The notes beneath the pieces are model-generated. The model saw only the letters and a program-made list of their open reading frames with translations. It was not told the DNA's origin and ran no database searches. The position numbers and the translations under genes were made by a program. This document shows positions 51,425-62,000 of a DNA stretch of 64,000 nt, in pieces (position 1 is the first letter of the stretch; each line of letters begins with the position of its first letter). Source of the stretch: Fuerstiella sp. Its GTDB lineage: Bacteria; Planctomycetota; Planctomycetia; Planctomycetales; Planctomycetaceae. The stretch lies in contig JALHMY010000037.1 of assembly GCA_022843805.1 (NCBI GenBank), forward strand, positions 1 through 64,000, given 5' to 3'.

Positions 51425-52201
51425 ATGCGTACAGTTCAATTGGTGTTTGTGTTATTCATTGTAAGTGCGATGGCTTCAAGTGGATATGCTGGAGTGCTTT
51501 ATACGCAGGATTTCGAGAATCCGAATGGATTCGTGAATGACGGGGGTGATATTAATATATTCAGGAGCATCAACCAGCTGTATGGCAGCCAGCCAGTTGG
51601 GTTTGTATTCTCTCAGAGTTTCACGACTGAGACCTTGCTCGTTGGTGGCACTCAGGCATTTGGCCGCGGGTATGTCGACCCCGATGGACGTGCTGGCAAA
51701 TATGTAGTTGGACAATTGTCAGATGTTCAAAACGACCTGCTCGGACTGGCATTCAACGTAGGAGCTTTCAAGTTCCTGAACGTAAGCATGGACATATCAG
51801 GTATTGATCTTGACCGCTTCGGAGGACCATTTGTACCGGCATCCGGTTTTGCACCCGCTTTTCGATTCAGTTTGTTTGACAACCCGTCCGGAGCACCCGG
51901 TATTGGTGGTGGAACACTTTTGGACCGATTTGACGCAACTGCCCCGTTCAATCCGCTTAAGAATAGTTTTCTGTGGACAAAGGTACTCAATGGACTCGAT
52001 GCCTCAAAGTCAGTCAATGGCAATGTCATACTGCAAATCGATGTGCTTTCCGGTGGTTACGCAGCATTTGATAACATCGTGGTTTCCGCCGATGATGTGA
52101 ACATTGGTGTCGTTCCCGAACCCTCAACGATGGTCATATTTATGGCCGCACTAGGATGCTGCATGGTCCGTGGGATGCGCCGCCCAGGCGTTAAAATCTG
52201 A
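51425..52201 (+). CDS. PEP-CTERM sorted secreted protein
   Basis: 258 residues. A signal peptide is visible (TVQLVFVLFIVSAMASSGYAG). The C terminus carries the sorting tripartite signal: VPEPST, a hydrophobic stretch VIFMAALGCCMV, then basic RGMRRPG. This is the tag for exosortase/PEP-CTERM processing, so the genome should encode an exosortase. The mature part is about 200 residues with no family match (FENPNGFVND, FVPASGFAPAFRFSLFDNPSGAPGIGG). It is bracketed by direct repeats at 51062 and 52335. A long inverted repeat follows the gene at 52268. Confidence 0.88.
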   Translation: MRTVQLVFVLFIVSAMASSGYAGVLYTQDFENPNGFVNDGGDINIFRSINQLYGSQPVGFVFSQSFTTETLLVGGTQAFGRGYVDPDGRAGKYVVGQLSDVQNDLLGLAFNVGAFKFLNVSMDISGIDLDRFGGPFVPASGFAPAFRFSLFDNPSGAPGIGGGTLLDRFDATAPFNPLKNSFLWTKVLNGLDASKSVNGNVILQIDVLSGGYAAFDNIVVSADDVNIGVVPEPSTMVIFMAALGCCMVRGMRRPGVKI

Positions 52202-52267
52202 CTCGCAGGTGAGGGCAGCAGTAATCGTATTCTGCCAGCGAACTCACTGGTTGTGAAAAAAAGATTA

Positions 52268-52321
52268 CCAGGGCGAATGAGTAGTGAACTCAACGAGGAG
52301 GACCGACTCATTCGCCCCTGG
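52268..52321. terminator. Long inverted repeat after the PEP-CTERM gene, possible terminator
   Basis: CCAGGGCGAATGAGT (52268-52282) is near-complementary to ACTCATTCGCCCCTGG (52306-52321), with one unpaired base and a 23-bp loop. It is followed by CCTTTGCG rather than a T run, so termination is only moderately supported. Confidence 0.5.
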
Positions 52322-52334
52322 CCTTTGCGTGACC

Positions 52335-52386
52335 AAAGTAGCCATCACTCTCCGAGTGATGCATTGCGATTTCCTGTGACCTTCGG
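52335..52386. repeat. GTAG-footed CATCACTC hairpin, right copy
   Basis: GTAG at 52338-52341 followed by CATCACTC-tcc-GAGTGATG and a tail GCATTGCGATTTCCTGTGAC. It matches the copy at 51062-51114 with a few changes, in the same orientation. Confidence 0.8.
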
Positions 52387-52441
52387 CATCAACCTCTGTG
52401 TTCAAGCCTTCTTGGGACCTGGCGAACAATAAGTTAGCACC

Positions 52442-52510
52442 ATAGTCGCCTTTCGCTCCGCGAAAGAACATCCTTTTGCGGAGCAAAAGGCGACACTTAT
52501 TGTCTGACAT
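52442..52510. repeat. Two-hairpin repeat (CTTTCGCTCCGCGAAAG type)
   Basis: Stem CTTTCG-ctc-CGCGAAAG at 52450-52466 and stem CTTTTG-cgg-AGCAAAAG at 52473-52489 lie inside an outer pair GTCGCC (52445) / GGCGAC (52489-52494). The left foot reads ATAG, close to the GTAG foot of other families. It lies between the PEP-CTERM gene and the broken nucleotidyltransferase. Confidence 0.7.
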
Positions 52511-52615
52511 CGCCTCACTGGTGCTGGATGGTGTCCGAAGTTGAAGGGCATGAATAACGGCATTGCGCTGCTATGCGCGATGTTGGATGGTATACTGAGG
52601 GAAAGGACACAAACA

Positions 52616-52931
52616 ATGATCGAGATCAGATACACTGGCGACGCGCTTTGGCAAAGGATTGAACGTGCTGTGGAAAAAGTGAAGGACCGATTACGATGCG
52701 TCACCCGTGCTTTGAATGCCGCGAATATCCCCTACGCAGTGATTGGCGGAAACGCGGTTCAGCACTGGGTGGCTCAGGTCGGCGAATCGGTCGTCAGGAA
52801 TACCCGTGACGTCGATATTATCCTCAATGAATCTGATTTGGATCGGGCTGCTGGATGAAAGCTGGCTCGAAAGGCTTTCACCAGAACTGCGGCTGCGAAT
52901 GGAGGAATTGTTAAACGATCCTGACGGGTAG
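52616..52931 (+). pseudogene. Broken nucleotidyltransferase-fold gene (AbiEii-like), internal deletion
   Basis: From ATG 52616 (AAGGA upstream) the frame encodes about 80 residues, including IERAVEKVKDRL, ALNAANIPYAVIGGNAVQHW and RNTRDVDIILNESDL, which is the start of a nucleotidyltransferase domain (GG...DVD motif). It then stops at 52858. In another frame, from about 52845 to 52931, the sequence LDESWLERLSPELRLRMEELLNDPDG continues like the C terminus of the same protein. The best reading is an internal deletion plus frameshift: the catalytic core and its middle are lost. It may be the remnant of a toxin-antitoxin or NTase gene. Confidence 0.65.
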
Positions 52932-53001
52932 CCATTGAGGTCATGCAATGACGTTTCGTGTCATCATTTTTCCGCATTGTCATCTGTTGGAGAGTTTCAT
53001 G

Positions 53002-56000
53002 TTATCTGTATTCGTTCCGGGCAACGAGATTCTCATGCAGAAGGAGAGATAAAGGGCCCTCAGCAGCCAGGACTGCCATCACTTGATCGATCCTGTATTG
53101 ATTCTGATCGTCAGCGATTTCGCTGATGTCCGGCAGGTCGCTGACATCCGCTGAGCCGCTGTTGTCGATCGTCGAAGTCGAAGGTGCACCTGGCTCGGAT
53201 CGCCCTGTACGTGGGCCACTGTTGGGTGGCTTCGTTTCACCGGATGTCAGAATCAATGCGTTAAACGAGTTGGAGATATTTTCTTCGTCAAACGAATCCG
53301 GTCCTGCAACGGCTGGCTGCATCGGCACGTTCAGAAAGTCTGCATCAGCAACAACGATATCGCGGGCGATGCTCCATGGACTCATCTCTCCGGTGGAGCT
53401 TACGGCTCTTAGCCAGACTCGGTAAGTTCCTGTCGGCAATGGTGTGGAAGGCATGAAGGATGTTCCCGTGAGTTGCGTGTTCCGGAGATAGCCGGATTGA
53501 ATTCCCACTCGATCGATCCACAGTTCATATCGAACAGCTCCCTCTGTCGTTGACCATGTGATGGTCGGCTGGCCCATTGAACTTCCGGAAGTCACAGTCA
53601 CCGTCGGCCGACCGCCGACGAAAAGCGGCTGCGGTGTCGACCAGAGGCTGCGCATTCCGGAGGAGCTCTGGGCCAGCACCTGCCAGCGGTAAGAGCCATC
53701 TGCAAGACTGGCTGGAGGAGTCCAGCTGGTTGTGGTCAGACCAGTTTGAGTTGTCACGACTCCATTCACTTCATTGACCAGCCGCACTTCATAAGTCTGC
53801 GCACCTGCAACGCCGGTCCAGGTGAAGGTCGGGCGGCGGTTAAAAGTTGCGGAAGTCGGGCCAGTGACTGCAGGCGGAGCAACGATCAGGATTTCGGTCA
53901 TGTTCAGCCATGGTGTCGTAACGCCGCCTGCGTCACGCCCGCGAACCCAGATTCGATAAGTACCCATCGGCCAGTCTGTTGCTGCTGTCCACGCAGTCTG
54001 TGTCCATGCGGATTCGTACACAAACTTCTGCTGGCCTGTTGTGAGATTGTCGATCCAGAGTTCATAGCTCTGTGCACCTGGTAACGCGGCCCATTGAATG
54101 GCTGGGGTTGCGTCTCCATAGAATCGATCCATAGGCTGGACTGCAACAGGCGCACCGATCATAACATTGTATTGCGGGCTCCACTCGGAGCGCACGCCGT
54201 TTACATCCACGCTTCTTCGCCAGACCGCATAGCGGCCAATGTCAAACGGTGTTGACGGCGTCCAGGAGTTCGTTGAGGCTGTTTCCTGCCGCCAGGGATT
54301 GACGCCGGTCGTCAAATTCGCGAACCAGAGTTCGTAAGATACGGCTCCCTGTGCTGGCGCCCACTGGAATGTTGGAGTTAGCGTATTTGCGGATGCTCCG
54401 GGTGCAGTAAAGCCGGACGGCAGGTTGAACCATGTTGTTGTGTCAGGCTGGTTCGGCAGAGGTTCTTCGTTACCCACCTGATCCACGGCAACACTGTAGA
54501 ACTGATAGGTTCTGCCATGACGGCCGGTGAATACGGCAGAGGCCGCTGTTGTCTGGCTTTGCCAGATCGTGAATGGTCCGCCGTTCTCCGACACATAAAC
54601 ATTGTACGCGGCGATCCCGGAACCTGCCCCATCAGTTCCCGACCACGTGACATTATATGCAGGCGTGGTGACAGGATAAGGCAGCGCGGTCACACTGCTC
54701 GATGGGCGATTCAGGTCGACTGTATTGAGCCAGGTATTGGTCACAATCGGGGCCTCTGTATCAAAGACAATTGAGGCCTGTCCTGTGTATTCGGTGCCAC
54801 TGACAGCGCTGGATTTCGGGGCAATAGTGTACGAGACAAATCCCTGGCCACGGCCCGTCGCATCATCAGGCAGAAGGAAGCCGGCGAGTCCATCCCATGG
54901 GAGGTCGAAAGTCACGGGATCCAGAGATCGGAAGGTCCAGCTCAGCTGGCCAGTCGCCGAGTTAAACAGTGCAGTGACTTCAACGACAAGGCCGCTTGCC
55001 GGATCAGAGACGCGTCCTGTCCATGACTTTAGTCCTGCGGGGACGTTCATCACGACCTCGCCCCAGCCGAATTGATTCAATTCGAACGAATCCCAGTTGA
55101 GATCCGTATCCAGCTGCTGCGTGACGAACACTTCCTGAGCGGGAGCTGCGGCTGTGGGCACATTCTGGAAGTAGATCGTGTAAGGGAAAAGTGAGGGCGT
55201 TGTCAGGAATCCCGCAGCGCCTGTTCCGGCGGGCCCGACGATCTCGTTCGGGTCACCGGGAGTCCTCTGTTCGCTGGTCTCAAGGTCCCTTTCGCCCTGT
55301 TTGCAAAGAGAAAGGTAATACAGAACAAGATCAATGGAAGGCTCCTCTCCGGGATTGTCGAGCCTCCATGTATCGATCAGAGTCTTCAGGCATGGATGCA
55401 GTCCCGAAATCCTGTCGATCTGCTCTCTGGTAATATTCACTGGTTCGGAATCAGAGTTTTCAGTTGCGATGATTACCCCTATCATGGGGCCTAAAAGAGC
55501 TCTGCCGTTTAGGATCGCCTGACGAGTTGCGGCCATAACGCCCTGAGCAATGGGCGGACCTATTTCAGCAAGTAACTCGGCACTCGCGATAAAAGTGTCG
55601 ACGGCAACCAATCCTTCGCCGACGGGACCAAGTGACGATCCGACGATTACCTTTCCGCCCTGCTTTGTTACGAGGGTCCTTAGTTTACGTTTCACATCCC
55701 CCTGCAGAACAACCTTTAGTATTGGTTTGAGCGGATCAACTGCTCCTTCGCCTGTAAGGCCGGAAGGGTCGATTGTTGTAACCGGCGCATTATCTGCATA
55801 CCGATAAAGATTGACATCGCCGCCCTGAAATCCGATGGGATCAGGCTGAGTGAATCGGCCCGCTGCGGAATCATATAGTCGTGCTCGCATGTCGAATCCG
55901 GTGGTCCCGCGCTGCGAGACGCCCCACTGACCGTTGAATGTGTAACGATTCGTCGAAACGGCCGTACCAGTGGCCGACAGAATCTCCCCGAACGGCAGAT

Positions 56001-59000
56001 ACCGATAACTGGCCGAGACACTGCCATCCTCTGCCGTCAGTGCTGTCGTATTGCCGGTCATATCGAAATGATAGTAGCTTTGAGTACCCGTGTTCGAAAA
56101 TCTGGCTTCGAGGCCGGTGCCAGTTACATACGATGCGGTCTGATTGCCGCTCACGTATTCCGCCAGCACATCGTTGAGACCATCGACTCCGCCCAGTGCG
56201 TCCATCAGAAGTTCGGTTCGCGTTCCGTTCAGTGTCACGGCCGATCGATGGCCCAGCGGGTCGTATTCAAACTGCCAGATGTTGCTTCCATCAGTGATGG
56301 TGGCCAGCCGATTTCTGCCGTCATAGGAATACTGCAGGCTGCTGCCGTCAGTCCTGACCATCGAGATCAGATTGCCATCCGCGTCGTATTCAAACTGCTC
56401 GCCGTTCGGTCCGGTCTGGTACTGATTCAGCGAGTTTGTCGAATATCCCGCTCGATTACCGACCGCATCGGTGTCATAGCGGTGAATTGTAGTGTCCGGA
56501 AGTGTGACGGCGATCAGCTGTCCCTCGGGATCATACTCCCAGGAGGTGAGACCTGCAGCATCGGTCATCGAGATTGGTCGATTGTACGAGTCATACACAT
56601 AGTCATTGAAACCAATCACTGCCGATGTGTTGTCACGGTGTTCAATGCGAGTGAGCTGACTGAAGCTGTTGTACGTGTAAAGCGTCGATGCACCGTTACT
56701 GAATGTCCTGGACGCCAGTTGTCCGGTTGTGTTGTAAGTGTAGGTGACCTGTAAACTGCCGTTGCGGCTGACGGTTGACAGATTCCCGATGCTGTCGAAT
56801 GTGTATTCGATGGTAAGTCCATCAGAGGTGCTGATTTGATCCGGTCGGCCGCCTGCATCGTAACGGTAGTTGACAAAGCGACCGTTCGGATACGTGATTC
56901 GAGTGATTCGATCGGTCGCATCGTAGGTGAATGTGACTGTACCTGTGGATCCATCGCTGCTGGTTTCCACGAGTTGTATCAGATTGCGACGAGCGTCGTA
57001 TGTGTAATCCTGCCGTGAGCCATCGGAGAACTCGCGACGAGTGATCAGGTTGCTGTTGTTGACAGTGTCGAGTGTCCAGCGGCTGCCTTCGGTCTTCTGC
57101 AGAAGTCGATTGCCACGGGAGTCGTAACCATAAAGCTTGTAGCCGCCATCCGGATTCACCAGACTCGTCAAAAGGCCCTGGCTGTTTCGAAAGAAGTCCG
57201 TAAAACGCCCGATGGCATCGGTGATTCCCTCAGAGAACACACCGGAAGAATCATAGTCGATGTCTGTATCATGGCCACTGGGCGATGTCAGGCGAGTAAT
57301 GTTTCCGGACGCATCCCGCACGAGTGATATGCGAGAGATTCCCTGTCTTACTCCGGTGAGCCGGCCAGCGTCATCAAACCGAAGATCGGCTGTCTGCCCA
57401 TTGGATTCTGTCAATTCCGTGGCCTGACCGAATTCACCTTCCAGCCATGAAATGGAGCGTCCGGATGCATCGGTGACAGTGACTCGGCCGAGATGTGACG
57501 GGCCGCCATAGGTGTAACTGACTGCCTGCAGATTGTTGGCCAGCGAGGATTGCCGGAGACGGCCGACTGAGTCATAAACGAAGTTCGAACGCACGCCATC
57601 GATTCCGATAACACCGGAAATTGTCCACGCTTTCGGTCCGGTTGTGTCATTGTTCCATTCGTATGTGACAACGCCGGCGGACGAGGTAACTGACGTCAGT
57701 CTTTGCTGAGCGTCATAAGCAAAAGTTGTGACTCGGCCCACAGGATCAGTAGTAGAAACGATTCGTCCGTTCGCGTTGTACGTAAATGTTGTCACATCGC
57801 CGAAGTGATCGGTCAGGGTCGTCAGTCGTCCGGCGGTATAACCGGCGGTGACGCGAACTCCCAGACGGGATTCGGTGTAATCCCATTTTCCATCGGCTGA
57901 GTAAGCCGTGATTGTTCCGTCGGCTTCGGTCAGGATGTATCCCCCGCCACTGCGATTCGACAGCTGCCCGCGATCTGCACCATATCCGATAAAACTGCTG
58001 CCCGATCGCCGGAATGACCGAATCGAAAACCCGGTGATCAGGTCGACGTTACCATCAGCGTCAGTTACGGCGCGGAGATCCAGAGGGTTTTCAGTGCCTC
58101 GTCCGTATGCCGTCAACTCGAATCTCTGATGAATCAGCCCAAATCGGTTGGCCTGCTGAATCAGGTAGGCCATCGTTCGAGACAGGTTCAAAGTCGAAAG
58201 GCCGTCCTGGGCCAGAACTGCGGCCGCGCTGCGAATGGCGTTGCTCCAGCTTTGCAGCGTGTTGCCAACAAGAGCTGACAGTGCTGGTCGGACGGCGTTT
58301 GTCCATGCTTCAGCAGAAATGAAATCCGGACGGTAAACATCCAGCATGGCGGTTGTAAGGGGCAGCTGACTTTCCACTGGAAAGACCGCGCCTCCCGCTC
58401 CGATTCGTGACTGAATCGATGTTTCCGCGATCGCGGCTGCTGCCACTCTGGTGAATACATGCAGACCGTTGGCTCGCGGCAGAACAAAGAGTCGCAGCGT
58501 TACAGTTTCTCCCGGCGCATAATTATCCGCACGGCCGCTCTCCTTAACTGCCAGCACGCTGGCAAAGTCTTCCGATGCCTCTGTTTCTCCCACAGGCAGA
58601 AATGCGCCATTGTCGGTAATCAGCTGTATCACAGGAGCTGGCTGACTTCTGGTGCTGTTGTTTTTTACCGTTACCAGAACCGGGATGTTGCGGAATGGTC
58701 GAGTGATCTCAGGCATATTGACTTCGATCTGCCAGTTCGGCATCCTCGCCCATGCGTCAGCTGCTGATGTGCCGCCCGACACGACCGTAAAACTCTTTCC
58801 GGAGTACACGACAGGCGCACCGCCATTGCTGGCAGAGATCTGGAATGGTCCGCCAATGCCCAGATTCGAGAATGTGATTGCCGCTGTGGTTGAGTCAACA
58901 AGAGTGACGCTGCTCGCGAGTTGAGTGCCAAGGCGGAACTGAGTGGCTGAGGTGAATCCGGTTCCTCGTACCGTCAGCGACAGAGCATCGGCAACCAGCA

Positions 59001-62000
59001 GCTGCGAACTGATCGACGCTTCGTTTTCGATGCCGAGGAGGCTCAGCGATAAGTTGTCTGCTCGAGTCACCGCGATGCCGGGAGCTCGGCTGATCACGGA
59101 AACGTAGTATGTTCCGGCAACGGGTTCATCCATCGTGACGCGGGCAATGCGATTTCCGCCTTCGACAATGGCGGACGCTACATAGGGGTCATCAGATCCA
59201 CCGGTCGGCAGGCTGTCGCGTCGAATTCGAATTTCCCCGGCATCGTCTGCCAGAAATGTTGTCATCACCTGAATCGTCGTCGCACCGGTGGGTATGGTTA
59301 GTGCATAGTATACCGGCTCGCTGGTCGGAGCGTTGCTGTTAACGTTCACTCCAAACGGCAGGGCTTCTGCAGCAATCTGAATGGTGGAGGATGCAGGACG
59401 AGTATTGTTGGATCGATTCAGGTCCAGCACGACTCCGGCGGCATCAGCAGCAGGAATCACGAACCAGCGGCCCGGACGATTCGGTGCTGTGACAGTCTCC
59501 GTAATCGTGATGCTGCCAAAAGCCGACAGCGATGTTGTGGGGGCTGATCGCTTCAGCGGCAGATCGTGCAGATCGAGAATAGAGTTCTCAGAAAGAAACA
59601 GCAAATCTGTCCATGGGCCGCTGATAGTGCGATCCGTCAGATTGCGAACGGTGTACTGAACCTGAAACGTCTGGCCAGGACTGAGCGGCCCCGATACGCC
59701 CAGCAACTGAACGTTCTCGATCGTCAGGTCGGTGGCGATCGAAGAGAGTCCCAGAGTCACTGTGTTCGAGGTGACAGTCGCAGCCAGCCCGTTCACTTCG
59801 ATGTCATCAAACGTACCGTTGATTGCTGACGCCGTGACAACATCAAAGCGATCGGTCTCCAGCGGCTGAAAGCCGTTTTCCAGTCCTGTGATCAGTGCTC
59901 CTTCAAGTGTTGTCGTACTGGTAGTGCTGAGCCGCCCCATGTTCGTCGTTCCACCCACCAGAGTCGTCAGCGAACCTGTGGAACTTTGCGCAAACGCTCC
60001 ATTGACGGTCAGTGTGCTGTTGCTGCCCAGTGTGATTTCCCCCTGATTTTCGAAGGCACCGCTGCGAGTCCAGTTGGCGCCTCCGGTCAGAGCGAAGTGT
60101 CCGCGGACAGTGGCCAGTTCTTCCAGTCCTGTGAACTGACTGCCTGCTCCGTCGAGGTGCAGTTCACCGCCGAGGGTTGTGAAGAATGAGCCGGCGGAAG
60201 GAAAGTCGATGCGACTGCCGTCGATGATATGCCAGTCACCCGCCAGCGTCGTCACTCCTGATCCATGCGCCGTTTCTCCACGCGGGGCACTGATCGTGAG
60301 GAATGCTGCGTTATCCATCGAGACAACGCCCTGGTTCTCGAAGCGAGTCTGAATCCAGGCGCCGCCTCCGTCCATTCGCACCAGTCCCTGGTTCACGAAC
60401 AGCGGCGACTGGCTCACCTGCACACCTCCGTTGAACACGCCAGGAACCTGGCTTCCGTCCTCCAGAGTGACTGTGCCGCTGGGGCGATTGATCAGTGTGC
60501 CCCGTCCCTGGAAGAGCTGGTTCAGCTGAAGCTGAGTTCCGCTCTGAACGGTCAGAGTCCCTTCATTGATAAGTTCACCCCACATATGTCGTGATCCTGC
60601 AGCGGGACCAATCCTCAAATCCCCCTCGTTCACGAGACGGCCGAAGTTCGTGCCCGCATCCCAGATGGCCATTCCCGTCGGGAAATCAATGACCGCATTG
60701 TCCCACCAGTTGCCACCCAGCCGGATCGTACCGCCACCTTCTGCGGTATAGCGCCCTGAGTAGCGGGGAGAACCGGTGGCTGCACTGCCATTGGACAGGT
60801 CGAGTGTTGCGCCAGGAGACACAACAAAGTGTCCGCCTTTGCTGAAGCTCTGCTCAGAGGGTGTAGAAGACCAGTGACGGAGGCCCGAAAAATCGAGTGT
60901 CCCGGCAGTCACTTCGATGCGACCTTCCGGTGAGTTCTGCAATAACAGTCCGTCCCAATACGCAGATGCCCCCGGAGTATTTGAAATCAGTGTACCGCTG
61001 TTGAACAGGTACGAAGGTCCAACTCCATTGATCCAGGCCGAAGGAATATTTGCATTCACGGAACTCAGGAACGTTACTGTTCCGCCCGTTCGGTTGTCGA
61101 TGGCAGAACCCTGTAAGCCGAACCCGCTGCCAGCAGAGGATGTATCAATGACGATGCTGCCCTGATTGTGAATCGTGGCTGCTGACATGACGGCTGAAGT
61201 GTGTTCGGCAGGCTCAAACTTCACCACACCCGTGTTAACGAACGGATTGAAGGTGTAGGAGGTAAACTGACCCGGTGTACCGATTCTTCCCCGCACGACT
61301 TTGAGTTCAGAGAGATTGAAGACACCGCTGCCGGCAATCTGCGTACTGCTGCCGTTACCCGAAAGAGCTTCCAGACGCAGCGTTGTGGCCACAGAGTTGA
61401 GAGTATGGCCATTGGGGTACATGACTCCCGCGATATGACGCCATTCACCACCTCCCGTCAGCAGAATGTCATCAAGGATCTGCACCGAAGCGGATGTTTG
61501 AAGTGAAGCCGATGGACTGACTTCGATGTCGCCCAGAAGGTCCTGCTGAGTGCCACCGAGGTTGAGGGTGCCGCCATCGATTTCAATTCGACTCCCGGTT
61601 TGTGATTGAATGCGGGACGAAATGGTCGCGTTGATTCCAGTGCCAGTCTTGCGGATCACTCCATGGTTCACCAAAACAGGCTGGCCCCAGTCCGATCGGA
61701 TTGCGCTGTCATTGATCAGCTCAATGACCCCCGTGGCGCTATTGGTGATCGCTCCGGTTGCCACAATCGGCCAGCTTGTGATGAAAGGACCATTCTGCAG
61801 TCTGAACGTACCGTTGTTTGTGAGGGAGCCCCAGAGACGAGGAGCACCATCGCCCACGGAATTGACTCCGACGGGCACATCAATATTGAGCGTTCCATTG
61901 TTGATGAATCCGCCCAGCAACAAGCCTCCCTCGATCGTTCCTCCGTTAATGGTGAGAGTTGAGACGCTGGTGTTGAGTTGCAGGTTGGGGGCAGTGGATT

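Noticed and set aside
55200..56000. RHS-associated C-terminal toxin domain after the core
   Set aside because: The about 200 residues after the core show only a Gly-rich hydrophobic stretch and no nuclease or deaminase motif, and the protein continues for hundreds of structural residues.
56068..56754. Plus-strand open frame of 228 codons inside the giant gene
   Set aside because: It is antisense to the YD repeats of the RHS protein; its periodic sequence follows from the repeats.
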